From assembly GCF_019925205.1 (NCBI RefSeq), contig NC_083567.1, positions 24,304,001-24,368,000 of the forward strand: 64,000 nucleotides of DNA, written 5' to 3'. The position numbers and the translations under genes are program-made. Under the pieces are notes generated by a model. It was not told the DNA's origin. It ran no database searches and saw nothing but the letters and a program-made list of their open reading frames with translations. Position 1 is the stretch's first letter, and each line of letters opens with the position of its first letter. Source of the DNA: Metopolophium dirhodum. Lineage: Eukaryota; Arthropoda; Insecta; Hemiptera; Aphididae. This document shows positions 26,101 through 38,416 of this stretch, one piece after another.

Positions 26101-28678
26101 AGAAAAATATTCTGCTACGGAGTATAAAATTAATAGGTAGGTAGGTACTTCAAAAATGATGTAAAAAATAGTAAAAATAAATAATTTTCAAAAATAGTTT
26201 TTTGTAATGATTTCAAATTTTCTATTTAAAAAAATACTACGATTTTTTTAAAATACGTTATAACCTAACACTATATTTTAATTTTTAATATTTATAACAA
26301 CGTGGTAACCAATAAAATAAATAATATGCAATGTACACAGTAATTAATTTGTTCGCATGATAAAATAAGAAAAAAATAAGAAGCTACCATACTGCACAGA
26401 CTGTTTGATTATTAGATTTTATATTATATAAAATAAATATATCAATTAAATACACAATCGTGTAAATATAGATATTTTACTGTCTACATATTTTGTAGTA
26501 TTATATCAATCAATATTTTTTTAAAAACCGTTAAATAATTTTAATGATCTCTGAATATTTCCTTATGAATGTTTATGTTTGATTATGCAATTTACTTGGA
26601 TAATTTAATCTTGAAACAGTATTTCTTGAATTATATTAGTCACGTTTATTTAATTGAGAATATGTTTTAGTTCGTAATAATAATTGTTGTATATCTGCAC
26701 TGTATACCTACATACACTCGGAAATAAATCAAATTGATTTAAATAGATTCGAATTTAGAATTACACTTAACCATAATTTTTATACCAAATTTGTTAGATA
26801 TTAGATGTAGAAGTGTAGGAGCTAATTAAAGTTAACTATTTGACATCGAATATTTAAAAACTAAAAATTCAATAACTAGAATATACATACAAAAGTCAAA
26901 TACTACAAAAGGTTGAAGTATAATAATATTATACTATTTGAAAAATACAAGACAAACTAATTTAATGCTCAGGTCATGAATATTATTATTATTATTATTG
27001 ATAATGTGCATTTTAATGGGTTAGTTATCCTAATTAATTGGTTTTGGTAAATAATTAGTTTACAAGAACGATGAAAAAAATAATGTGTCATTATACAAGT
27101 GAATTCACATTATTATACTAAAAGGCAGGTTAAATAAAAATTTTAATAGTTAAATAAAGTAAAAAAATAAAAATTTGGTAAGGTACTGCCGAAACATAGT
27201 ATAACATAGTTAAAATAGTTTTTGTATACTTTTTTAGTTATTTAATATTTACAAATTGGGTTTTGATATTATAATATATAACGGACAATACACCTGATCA
27301 AATGTATCTACATTTTCAATTAGTAAATTAAAACTTAAGTCTTATGAAATATGATATAATAGCAAAATATAAAAATTTGGTTTTTATTTTTATGGTTTTT
27401 TTTTTTTTGGTACTTTAATGTACCTAACAAAGAAAAAAAACGGAATTCTGTCTACCATTTGTACAGATTTTAGATTTTTAGAGGAACAATTATTATACAC
27501 TTTTAACGATGAAAATAGATATTATTTTATACCTACGACGGAATTTTTTGGAGAAGATCAAGTATGTCTATCTTTAATATTTACGTGGTTTCTCTAATAA
27601 CAAATTGAATGCAGTTGGTACTTTGGTGGGAGTGGGGAGGTAAAACGTTTCAGTAGGTACTTTTGAAAATAATAGAGATAAACTTAAAAAAAATTATGAT
27701 GGAGAAACGGAATATTTCCGCAACGCCATCGCCAGTTTCAACAAAATTGGTTTTTATGGCTATAATACAAAAATAAATTACCATAAGTAGGAATATGACA
27801 TTTTTAACATAATTTTTAATAATAATTTCCTTTTTTTCTAAACATGTTAATATAAAAATGTATAAAATATGTTGATTTTTGATAGGTTAGGAATTAGATT
27901 TTTAGAAATTTTTTACTTTTTTTTAGGTTGAATTAATTTTATGTTGATAAAAAACATTATTTTCTAGTGCTCAGCTTGAAAATATAATAGGTTTCATGTT
28001 CTTTATAAGTATTTTATCCTTACAGAAATTTCAACAAAATTCAGTACCTATTTAAAATTTTAAATGAGAAATAACAATTTTAGTTAATTTGATCTAATTC
28101 AAAAATTATTGATCGTAGATACTTGACGCTTATATTATAATATTAAGTAACTTATAGTCAATTCAGTGCCTAACAAGTAGATGAACAGTATACGCATAGG
28201 TACCTACCTAATAATTAATAATTAGTTACTATTAAAATGTTAGAACTATAGGTAGCTTAGATAATTGATATGTATATCTTTATCATGGTACCTACCTATA
28301 CCTACCAGGGCCAAGCAATGTGAAAACAGTTCGGTCCCCTTGTAGTGATGCCACGCAAGAAAAATAAGGTATTTAGGTACTTAACTTACTATACAACTAT
28401 TATACCTATACTGTAAAATCAAACACGTAAATTGCAGTTAGCAACCATCGTCACCTATTGTAAGTTTCGGCTTAAATCAAAGATCACGTTAAAATGTTAG
28501 TATACGTATAACTGTGTATCTGTAAGTAATATAAATAAATAATAATAGTTACCTCTGAAAGCGAAACGTTTCCATCTGGTCCAGTAAGATAGGCTGTTAA
28601 ATATGTTTCAAGAGGTCGTACTTCAAATAAAAACATATATACCGCGACATTATACGTAATTATTTTCCAGCTTTCCAT
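17196..28678 (-). CDS. SLC19-family thiamine/folate transporter-like gene, copy B (9 coding exons)
   Basis: This encodes a predicted 445-residue SLC19-type membrane carrier. Exons, in order of translation: 28553-28678, 23072-23239, 22676-22892, 21267-21427, 21005-21148, 19961-20063, 17702-17894, 17409-17550, 17196-17279. Exons 1, 3, 6, 7 and 8 have exactly the same lengths as in copies A and C (126, 217, 103, 193, 142). Family marks are VRPLETYLTAYLTGPDG, YFYKP (one residue shorter than DYLLYKP), TGGIYTILPYFN, MNVLYTYIV and LCGAVGAYLIG. Intron 1 is 5.3 kb; intron 6 carries three transposon-derived segments. Exon 4 is the weak point: the donor homologous to that of copy A (after 21281) would break the frame, while a GTTAAG donor 14 bases further on restores it in phase 0. 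With that donor the gene is intact; without it, it would be a pseudogene. The acceptor lies two bases before the ATG. Confidence 0.82.
18009..18175 (-). repeat. Family E fragment
   Basis: It begins TTTTAGGATCTGAGCG and continues with a segment resembling E3 near 4400-4470 (GCAGTAAAAATGCTTTGATT against the corresponding E3 words). The other end is missing. It lies in intron 6 of transporter copy B. Confidence 0.55.
18263..18859. mobile_element. piggyBac-like MITE with TTAA duplication (second family)
   Basis: A 597-base element with termini GGGGGCTGG and CCAGCCCCC is flanked by TTAA at 18259-18262 and 18860-18863. Further inward GTGCGTAATGCATTC pairs loosely with GAATCACGCTCC. CAGATTTGAATTTTCC near 18560 faces GAATTCAAATCTG near 18746. 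No transposase frame is present. It lies in intron 6 of transporter copy B. Confidence 0.75.
19082..19946 (+). repeat. Dispersed repeat family E, copy E5
   Basis: It starts in the shared AAGGTGGTGTCTATAGAGTC-type leader and ends CTCCGCTCAGAATCTAAAAT. Its last base is only 14 bases from the exon 6 donor of transporter copy B (exon 6 ends at 19961), so it supplies nearly all of the intron next to that splice site. Confidence 0.68.
21993..22137. mobile_element. hAT-like MITE (145 bases)
   Basis: The ends are CAGGGCTGTCCTTAG and CTAAGGACGGCCCTG, inverted with one mismatch. The flanking octamers CGTATAAG (21985-21992) and CGTATATA (22138-22145) agree at the first six positions, fitting a decayed 8-base duplication. 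It lies in intron 3 of copy B. Confidence 0.8.
23240..28552. other. Long first coding intron of transporter copy B
   Basis: This is 5.3 kb of AT-rich intron, against 2.9 kb in copy C and 265 bases in copy A. Two vague repeat-like patches are visible: about 25150-25560, ending in a 'gaatcacctgg' type boundary, and 27470-27700, with a short family E-like stretch (GAATGCAGTTGGTACTTTGG). I saw no splice-supported coding sequence. Confidence 0.5.
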
Positions 28679-31206
28679 CGCTAAGAACGTGAACAAATTA
28701 TTATAAAATAAATTCATTTTTTTTTAACAAATTTAATATATTAATATATTATCATATTTTATATTATAAAGTATATACCTAACTAATAACCCTTAATATG
28801 CCTTCTATAAATTGCTACCTATACAGCTACAACTCGCTTTGTGTTCACTTGACTTCAGTAGAAAGGTGACTAGGTATGTTAGTATATACAGGTATTATAA
28901 CCTATATATATATATATAGGTAGCTAATAATATGGATCGACCATAGTACTATATCAACTAAAATTTAAATTCACAATTTGTATGTAATAAAGTAAGTACC
29001 TACTGGCTACTGAGGTGAATCATAACAGTGGCGTATTTACGGGGTGGGAGGTCCTTGGGGGTCCGGACCACCCCACCCCCATTGGCCCCATAAATATCTA
29101 TCTAAACATCTAATATATGTGTTAATATATTCTGTAGCGAAGCCCCCCCACTTAAATATATTTGGAAAATTAGCAGGACCCCCTCCATGAGATATTCCTA
29201 AATACGCTACTGAATCATAATAATTATTATTTACAGTGTTATAGTAACCTATTTTACAGGGTACAATGAATTTATTATGATGATAACGTTTTCTTGAAAA
29301 AAAAATATTAATGACTAATATTAAATTTTACTCCGATAAACTACATACTTACCTACTTATTGAACAATAATTTAAGTAATTATGTTACCGACAACCAACA
29401 ATTAAAGATTAACATACCTATTACGTATTTACGTAAAATTTAAATATTTATTAAACATGACGTAATACTCATCCATCATTTACAAACTACTTATATATAC
29501 CCATTTACGGTTTTTAGTAATTTTTGTAAAACATATGAGTATGAGAGTAGTGGCGTATTAGAGGGGGGGGGGCATAGAGGAATTTTCCTATACATTTAGA
29601 TAAAAATATAGTAAAACACTTAAAGAAGAAGCAGACCAATCCGCTGAGCATGCAACCAAAACATTATAAAATATTAGTAAATTACATAAATTACACATTA
29701 GGTAGGTACCTACTAGGTATATTATCCAAAATAAGTCCCAAAAAATAAAAATAAATAATCCTTATTTTACACATTTAAATTCAATTTAGAGCAAATTATT
29801 ATTTACATTAAATTATAATTTTAGATTTCTACTGAAGGGATCTATTTATTGGTTTTGCAATTATATTTATTTCTTCATCTTTTTTTTATCCTGTATGCAA
29901 ATTATTGGATAGATATATACTGATGTGAACAATTCATCTACACATCTTTAGATAAAAATCACCCCAGCTTGGTATTTTAAACAAGTAATTTTTGACTCTC
30001 AATAGACAAATTTCTAAAAAAACTCTCAATTTCGGAAAAACCAAAATATTGGAACATGGAATATTGAACTTTTTATTTTATTAATATCTATGATATTATT
30101 AACAATAATTGAGCTCAACTAAAAACGGTCAATTTACCGAATCATACAAATTATTATAGCTATACAGTAGTAACTCCAAAAATCAAACCTAAAGACTTGA
30201 CATTTTAACACTTATCAACAAATGTCTGAATTTTAAATGCATTTGAAATATTATTATTCGAGCAAATATTTATCAAATTTAAAACATAGTTCGAGAAGTA
30301 TGTGGTTATAATCTCTTGGTGAAATTACATTATTTTAGATTTTATTAATGGTTACAATTTTTAACTAAGCTGGACTTAATATGTTAAGTTAGGTTCTATA
30401 ATCACTTATTATGGCCATTATCTGTGGCCCAGCCTTTGAAAACCTACCGACCGACCACCTAGCGAGAGCCTAGGTGCTAAACGATAGATAAGACGTTCAG
30501 AATCTTTTACAAGATGGTGGAGGAGATCCTGACTCTAAGAAGAGGAAGAGAGAGTGAGGCAGGCAGAGGAAGCCTATAGGACGGAACGCGAGATCGGCGG
30601 CTGAGTCCTGCTTGCGGAGTTGCAACCCAAAACGTGAGGTCTGGGGCGGCGGACTTCGGTCGCCCCGTGAAGTCGTTATCATCAACGAACTAACCAACAA
30701 GTTTCTTACTAATCAATATATACACATATATCAACTATTTCAAATAAGTTAGGAAAGAAATCCCGACGGAAAAGTGTCATGGTTTGAGCATGTGCAATCT
30801 TGTTGCTGCCATCAGCGTTGCCGACCACTGCAGCAAATCAAAACAGTCCTACAGTTCCAAGGCTGCACAGTTTTTCCAAACTTATTTCGAAAGAGTATAC
30901 ACATTTTTGTAACAATTCTTTTCTTTTACATTTAATATTATTAATTTCTTTGACAAAAATAGTTTTGAGTTGTTTGAGATTATTTATTAGTTTATACATA
31001 CATTCGAAATAATTTATAATTATTATGTATTAATAATAGAAAAAAATATTTCATGACTCATTTAAAAATGGTATATTGAAGACAGGCAATATAATTTGAA
31101 TAAATACTTACAAGTCACAGGTTTGGGTTTAATTTCATAGTTTTGTGTATGAATTCAAATAAACCAGTAATAACTATATAAAATACTTGAGGTAATGATG
31201 TATATT
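28679..31206. other. Interval between transporter copies A and B
   Basis: No gene could be supported. It contains the hAT-like MITE at 29026, a one-ended relative at 29549 (AGTGGCGTATTAGAGGGGG), and a GC-richer patch at about 30420-30860 with purine-rich and CGG-rich sequence. That patch resembles the 5' region of a retroelement, but no diagnostic domain is readable. Confidence 0.4.
29026..29212. mobile_element. hAT-like MITE with perfect 8-base duplication
   Basis: A 187-base element with inverted ends CAGTGGCGTATTTA and TAAATACGCTACTG is flanked by AATCATAA on both sides (29018-29025, 29213-29220). Internal C-rich and G-rich blocks (CCACCCCACCCCC, GCCCCCCCAC) lie just inside the ends. An 8-base duplication with CAG...CTG termini is typical of hAT elements. 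Confidence 0.9.
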
Positions 31207-32770
31207 CAGAAGCACAACTAGGGAGAGGGGCTGGGGGGCTCAGCCCAACAAAAATAAATTATTCAATTGTTTCCTAAAATATTAATAAACCTTGACAAAT
31301 TGTATTTCTAATTTTTTTTTTTTTGAAAAAAAGTAATTATCTAATTTTTATTTTAAGTTTTTAATTATCTTATATTGCCTATGATAAATATAGTAAACAT
31401 CATTAGCTGTATGCCTGTATTTGTTTTAAGGAAACGATTTATGTCAATATATTGGTAAGATCACTATACATAATTTTACAGTATATGCACTGAACTATAA
31501 TATACAAATAGTGAATTGCGGAATAAAAATCCCTGGAAAAAAACCCCAATGAACAATCAGGGAAAAAAATCCCCGACCCTAGGAAAAAGGATCCCCAGAC
31601 TACAATATTACTTACAAATACATGAAATTGATTGATCAAATATTTTTTAAAATCTAATGAGTGTGATTACTACATTATTAATATTTAATTACAAATATAC
31701 TCTAGGTATAGCCGTATTAGTATACCTATTTAATATTTATCATTGAATTAAAATATAATCAATCATTTTCAAACATTAACAATAATATTATTTGTTTTGT
31801 ATAACAATTTGAAATAACATATGGTTCTTTTAAAAGAATGGGTACCTACATTCATTAACTATTGTTTGATAATTATTTGTATTATTTGATGTATCGATCA
31901 TTTGAAATATTTTTATTTTTTATTTTATAATCTTTCAAATATTGTATCTATAAGTAAAGCTTGAAAAAATGACTTCCAAGTTCTAATAATAATAATTATT
32001 ATTATTAGAAGTCATTTTTACAATAATTATTATTATTATTAATAAATTTGAGGTATTATAATTTATAAGGAAACGTAATACTATATTTCAGGGATTTCAT
32101 TTTTACAGAATTATACATAACATAAAACAAAATCTTATTGTTAATGTTTGAAAATTATAATATAAACTAGCTGATACCGTGCACTTTGTTGCCCATTAAA
32201 AATGCCAACTCTATATGAATAATAATAAAATTTCCATTGGAAATCTCAAAATAATATATAAATGGTTGCCATGGTAATATGGACACACATACATTCAATT
32301 TTATATATTATATAGATATAAAAGTAATTTAAATTGTATTCAATAGGTATTTATTTTAAGCTTTGAATATGGATGATAATATACAAAATATGATTTTTAA
32401 TTTTTTTTTAATGATATAAGTATACCAATTTACTATAATTATATATTTGTAATGAAATATTAAATATTAATAATGTGGTAATAACTAATTATACTTATTA
32501 GCGTTTAAAAAATATTTGTTCAATCATTTTCATGTGGTTGTGAGTAATATTTAAATCTGGGGTTTTTATTCCGATCACCTACCACAGGCATTATATTATT
32601 ATTGTGAAAAATAAAACTTGAGTAAATAAATATATTTTTTTTTTTTTTTATGATTTTTTTAAATTTAGAAGGTAATATAGACATTGCCCTCGCGGGTTAC
32701 TTTTCATGTAGTATCAAGTGGGGGCTACAGCCCCCTTCCCCTCAACATTTTAGCCCTATTTGCGCCACTG
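31207..32770. mobile_element. hAT-like element, about 1.56 kb, adjoining copy A's 3' end
   Basis: The left end CAGAAGCACAACTAGGG faces the right end CAAATAGGGCTAAAATG when inverted, with termini CAG and CTG. G-rich blocks GGGGCTGGGGGGCTCAGCCC and GGGGGCTACAGCCCCC lie just inside. The flanks TGTATATT (31199-31206) and TATATATT (32771-32778) agree at seven of eight bases. No transposase frame is visible. A perfect hairpin of ATT/AAT repeats sits inside at about 31973-32020. The right end is 42 bases downstream of the transporter copy A stop codon. Confidence 0.65.
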
Positions 32771-32812
32771 TATATATTGTATATCAATAAATAAATAATT
32801 AATAAATATCAG

Positions 32813-35800
32813 TCAGTATATATTATTTTCTTTTTCACAGTCGAAAAAGTGGATGATTAAAAACATGGTTCCGAGGACACTGTACAATCCACCAATGAAC
32901 AAAAACTAAAATAAATTAATAATAACTTACATTAGTACAACATTTTAAGTTACATGAATGTATAATATTATGTGTTCTACTTACTCGTCCAGGGACAGTA
33001 ATTTCTAAAAAATTAAATTGAACAAAGAAAAACGTCATAATGGCAGACATAACTAAGGAACCTAATAAATTAAACCCTATTACAAGGGAATAACAATGAC
33101 TCTTAAGATGATTTGCCATTTCACACCTAAATACAAACAAAAATACAAATTAAACAAAATTAATAAAAAGTTATATTATTTTTATTAGACAACTGTATAG
33201 AAACCTCAACCAAGACACTTTTTTTTAATCAAAATCACCAAAACCATGCATATTTTCAATATTTTAAATTTGTCATTTGAATTTGAACTTTAAAAATAGT
33301 ATTGAATTTATCAACAGTAAAATATACTTTGCGTTGGATGTTAGGTCGGATTACTTAAGTATTCAAATTGCCTGGAAATGGCTAATTTTTTCAGGATAAC
33401 TTTATTAATTTCAAAAAGTATTTACAGAAGAAAAAGTCATCAAACCATAAACAATAAATGATTAATTTCCATAATGTAGTTTTTGTTTACACCATAAACT
33501 TAAATAGAGTGACATCCTTGCCTTTAACTGTGCATTACTATATTATTTATTGGATAATTTTAAAAGTTATTGAATTGTATACTCACAAGGTTATTACTAA
33601 TATTGCTTCACTAACTAGACCATATAATATATATGATAAATATATTAATTGTATATGCTCATAAAAGTAACAAGACATCATGAAAACACCCATCAAAATA
33701 GAGCAAAATGATGTAAATATATCACCATAATAATTCCAATCCAATTGCAATTTACCAATTAGATACGCACCCAATGCACCTAAGACATAAATGTATTAAT
33801 AAATAATAATAGTTAGTACAATATCCAATGTAACATGTTTGTTTTATTTATACTTAAATATGTGTGATAGTTTAATCAACTACTATTGTAAATATTGTAT
33901 ACTTCAATTTTGAAATATTTCATACCTTTTTTCTTAAGTTAATCAATTTTGGTCATCTTAAGACTACACATCAATTGTATAAGACATTTTGCACATTTGC
34001 AGTGTATTGACTAGTGTCACTGTATTAAATATATTTATAATAAGTAGTCACATGTCAAATTATATTTAACTATGATCGTACACATGTATTAATGTATTTA
34101 ATTTTATTATAAGGATATTAGTCATCACTCATCAATGTATTGATGTAACCATACAAAAATGTTCATGTGTCATGTATTATAATATATTTTGGTAGTTAAA
34201 CTATTTAACTACTGTTTATATTCCTTCTTTCTTTTTTAATTTTTTAATAGCTTTATACAATATGTTTTTTTTAATTGTAGAAAATTTGTAGGAATGTGGT
34301 CCAAATAATATCAACAGAAATTATTATCTTTATAATGCATTTTACAATAACTGTGACTTGACACCAACGCACCTCGTGGCGGTTTTGTCACAAATCAGGG
34401 GTTTTCAATCTAGGATAGAAGAATATTCGTTAACAATTTTAAATTTGCAGCACATATTACGCGCTAATTTTAGAAACCCTAAAAAAAAAACACTATAAGT
34501 GCGTTAGGGACGACTTATAGTTGTTGTAAAACATACTATAGTTCAAAACAGTTTTAGGCCATCTTTATTACAAAACTGGAGCTATAAATAATAAATATAA
34601 TCTAAACTTAAGTGACAAAAAAAAAACCCATTACCTTGTAATAATATCAATAAAATTAATGATAGTTAGTCAAAACTCAAAATTATTAATTAATATATTA
34701 ATATATTATGTAGGTAACTGATTATTAAATTTGATAATACTAACCGCACAATGTGACCATTGACTCAGCAAATCCATTTGACAAGATATCATTATCTCCA
34801 TGTTTATTAACAACATATGAGTACAGTACGTTCATATTATTTAAAACCTATGAAAAAAAAAATATATTAAAATACCATTATATACTAAAATACAGTGTTT
34901 CCTAACCTATGGATCACTGTTTGTAAACTAATAACAACAAAATATCTTAATTATATAAGATAAAAATTAATAAAATACATAAAAATAATTTTAGTTGTAA
35001 ATTGATTAAAAACTCTTAAATTATATTCTATTTGATACCTTTACGTATGGTAATAATATGAAGTATAACAAGTGGTTAGACATAGGTATCCATTATATAT
35101 TTTATAATAACTTTTGTATTATTTTATTTCGGTATTGGGAAATAGGTTGTCTTGTTGGCTATTGCTAAATGAGCTGATGATTGTCAATGGTACCGTTGTG
35201 TCATAGGTGCTTATATGTTGATTTCCCATACAAATCTGCAGTACATCAAGATTATAAGATATCAAACTGAATGAATTGTATTATTATAATACGTCAATTT
35301 TATTTTTATTTTTTTATTTTGAAGTGTGCCTAAATATTTAATTTAAAAATAATTTTTATATATTTTAACAAAATTAAGTATTCATTATTCAGTAATGCAT
35401 TACATTAAATTAAAATAATGAAATTACTTATCAAAATGTTTATTTGTTTAACACACCTGTATCTTATAACCTAAGAAGAACATCCAACCTGCAAACTATG
35501 TGACAGACACTTGAACATCAAACATATCGTATTCAAATGCACAAGTTTAACAACTTTAGATGAATTCTTGGAAACCTACTCACTATAAAACAAGCATTTG
35601 GAGATGAAAACTCAAGAAATATCTTCACATTTTTCACAGACATAAGATCTATCAAAGATCCTCTAAGGCAATTTATATCATAAATTCTCTCCAAATGTTC
35701 AAAGTGAAATGTAGAATTAAATAGAATTAAGATTATTGTAAATTGTGATAAAATGATGTGATTATATGTAAAACCTTGAGACTGATGACCTTAGATGTTG

Positions 35801-38416
35801 AAGCCTTATTAACTCAAAACAAAAAAAAATGTTTTATTAATGTTACTATATAATGGCATACTTTATTTTTTTGGGAGGAGGAGTCTATACAACTAAGATT
35901 ACATTTTTAGATCGCTATAACAGAAAGGTTGAGAAACACTGCTATACCATATACTATCATACTTCTACAATACATTAACTATATCAAATTAATAAAATAT
36001 TATAAATTATAATGCGCTAGTATAAGCCAGATATCAGCTAAATATATTTTTTTTTTAAATATGAATAATAACAAATAGAGTTACAATATATACCAGATAT
36101 TATGTTAAATTACATAGTTTGTAAATGAACTACTTTTTAAATACATATAATTATATTAAGTTATTAAATCATTGTAATTTCAATATTTCATACATAATCC
36201 ATTAAATGTAAATTTATTTTTAAACATTTAAATAGGTACCTGAACATATGCCGCCATGCCAAATATATACCAAACAGATTTTTTTAGTATAATTTTATTT
36301 GCGAGTGAAGTCTTAAAATCCAACCAGATTTGTTTTATAACAACTACTATCTTATAATCTTTATCCACCCTGTTAATACCTAGACATTAAAAATGTAAAT
36401 ATACCAGCAATAAAATCCAAACAAGACATTAATGTTTGGTTATTGCTTATTACTTATTACTGTCATGTTTCTATAAATTGTGCCTTATTTTTATTGTTTA
36501 TGATTACCTACAATATTTTATTTCATGAGTGTCAGATGTAATTGTTTTACTGTTTCTGAGAAGCACGGTCTTTTCATCTGGACAATTTGTGGTCAACAAA
36601 TCCTTTGGTTTAATAGGAGGAAATACAAAAGCCCAAATTGTAGCCAAGAACATAGCTGAAATAAAGAAATGGATTTAGATTAATAATTGAAGTTTCACTG
36701 GCATAGTAGTATAATAACTGATGGTGAATAATATAATGCTGAGTTTATGAAACTTAATAAAAATGTTGTAACTTAATATTGTTATTATATGTTAGCTGTG
36801 CATTTTTATTTAACCCGTAAGCGGTATGGTCTGGTCCCATAGACCGCTGCAGTTTTTTGATTTGGTTTACTTCTTAAAATGTCTAAACAATTAATTGATT
36901 TCTTTAAAATTATTAAACTTAAGTGAAAAAATGATTGTCAAATAAAAGTTGACACTGTTTATATTATTTTTACAAATAATGCGACGGAACAATTGAAAAA
37001 TATTGTCTTAATATAATTAACAAAACTAAGTGGTCTAGGAGACCACAGCATGCATTAGCATAATTTTTGTTCACCGTACCACTTACGGGTTAAATTGAAT
37101 AACACAATTAGGTATGACAGAAAAATTTTAAATTAAATGAATTGGATTTCAAACTTAGAATTCAATATATTGGTTATAATTAATAAGTTATCCAAAATTA
37201 GATGGAAAATAATTTTGAGAAATGTTCATAAATTATTTCAAAATTAAATATAGACATAGGGGGAGGGGATGAAGTCCCTCTTCTCTATGGAATATATTTA
37301 TGCGTATCCATAACCAATCATATCCTAATCAATAAGAAATTTAAATAATCAGAAACGCACTTTTTTTACACTTTGCTTCTCCCTTCTAATTTTTTCCCAA
37401 TTTAAGCACTGAATGTTATTATCATTTAATTTGTAAGACAAATAAGTGTTAGGTAATTCAATATTGTGTATATTGAAGTAACTGCCATTTCACAATGGGA
37501 AACTGAGTAGGATTTCATACATGTTTTAAAAAAAATATAATTAAACATATTATATTGTTAAATACTAACCAAATGCATTACAGTATGGCAGTGATGTATA
37601 GCTTCCTCCACTTGAGCTGACTATGATTTGCCCAGAGATGTCTCCAAAGAATTTTCCTAGCTGCAAACCAACAGCCACGATGCTGGCAGACTTTTGAAAA
37701 TGTTTTCTGTCTTCGATACAGGCAAATAAATAACATGATGCTACTATTGTTGTACAGTATGCTGTTCCATAGAAGAACATAGACACCTGGAATTATTAGT
37801 ATACGAATACTGTAATAACATTATTGACATTATGTATTTAATATTAGCACTAACTTTTAGTTGTGTTAAGCTAGGTAAACCCGCCATCAGAATATAAGTG
37901 ATACATGAGCAAAATGTTAAGATTATGACCACCGGCTTGTACAGTAGATAGTCTGAGATGATTAACATTATTAACGTTGCTATAAGAGCAGAATACGATC
38001 TAATGGACTCCAACGAGTTAGCCACCTGTAACATAACAAAATATTCAGATTATACAAACTTCCACCCACGAGTCAAAGATACAATTGTGTCAAATACAAC
38101 AACAGTTACGTAGGTAACTCATAATAACATTACATTTTAAATTATAACTAAGTTCACACATCAATTCATAGTTATTAATACTTACCTAATAATGTACATG
38201 TAATTGTTATTTAAACAATTAACATATAAATACTTTTGTAATAGAAGAAATATTTTAAAACCAAGATTAAAAATAATACTACTTATGTACCTCTGAAAGA
38301 GAAATGTTCCCATTTGGCCCAGTGAGATAAGCTGTTAAATATGGCTCTAGTGGACGTATTTGTATCAGAAACATAAAAATGGCCACCACATATGTAATTT
38401 TTTTCCAACTTTCCAT
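32813..38416 (-). CDS. SLC19-family thiamine/folate transporter-like gene, copy A (9 coding exons)
   Basis: This encodes a predicted 440-residue plasma-membrane-type carrier of the SLC19 family. Exons, in order of translation: 38291-38416, 37855-38025, 37570-37786, 36508-36655, 36240-36369, 34745-34847, 33587-33779, 32985-33126, 32813-32905. All have GT-AG borders and consistent phases (0,0,1,2,0,1,2,0). Marks include RPLEPYLTAYLTGPNG (residues about 21-36), DYLLYKP (67-73), MFFYGTAYCTTIVASCYLF opening exon 3, VLNNMNVLYSYVV, and NGFAESMVTLCGALGAYLIG. These align with vertebrate SLC19 signatures such as RPSEPFLTPYLLGPD and DYLRYKP. Length is close to family norms (about 450-590). It is the most compact copy. 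A splice acceptor two bases before ATG implies a 5'UTR exon; a CAG|GTAGGT donor at 38977 is one candidate. Substrate (thiamine, folate or other) is open. Confidence 0.88.
35452..35829 (+). pseudogene. 3'-terminal fragment of a non-LTR retrotransposon (LINE)
   Basis: Translation of the plus strand gives THLYLIT (stop) EEH and then PTCKLCDRHLNIKHIVFKC. This is the cysteine/histidine pattern C-x2-C...H...C found at the end of ORF2 in Jockey/R1-type LINEs. The frame is broken by stops. The 3' tail contains GATGACCTTAGATGTTGAAG and ends in an A-run at about 35817-35829. The copy is 5'-truncated and dead. It sits antisense within intron 5 of transporter copy A. Confidence 0.72.

Noticed and set aside
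29549..29640. Complete second copy of the CAGTGGCGTA MITE
   Set aside because: Only a left-like end was found; no inverted partner or duplication could be identified.
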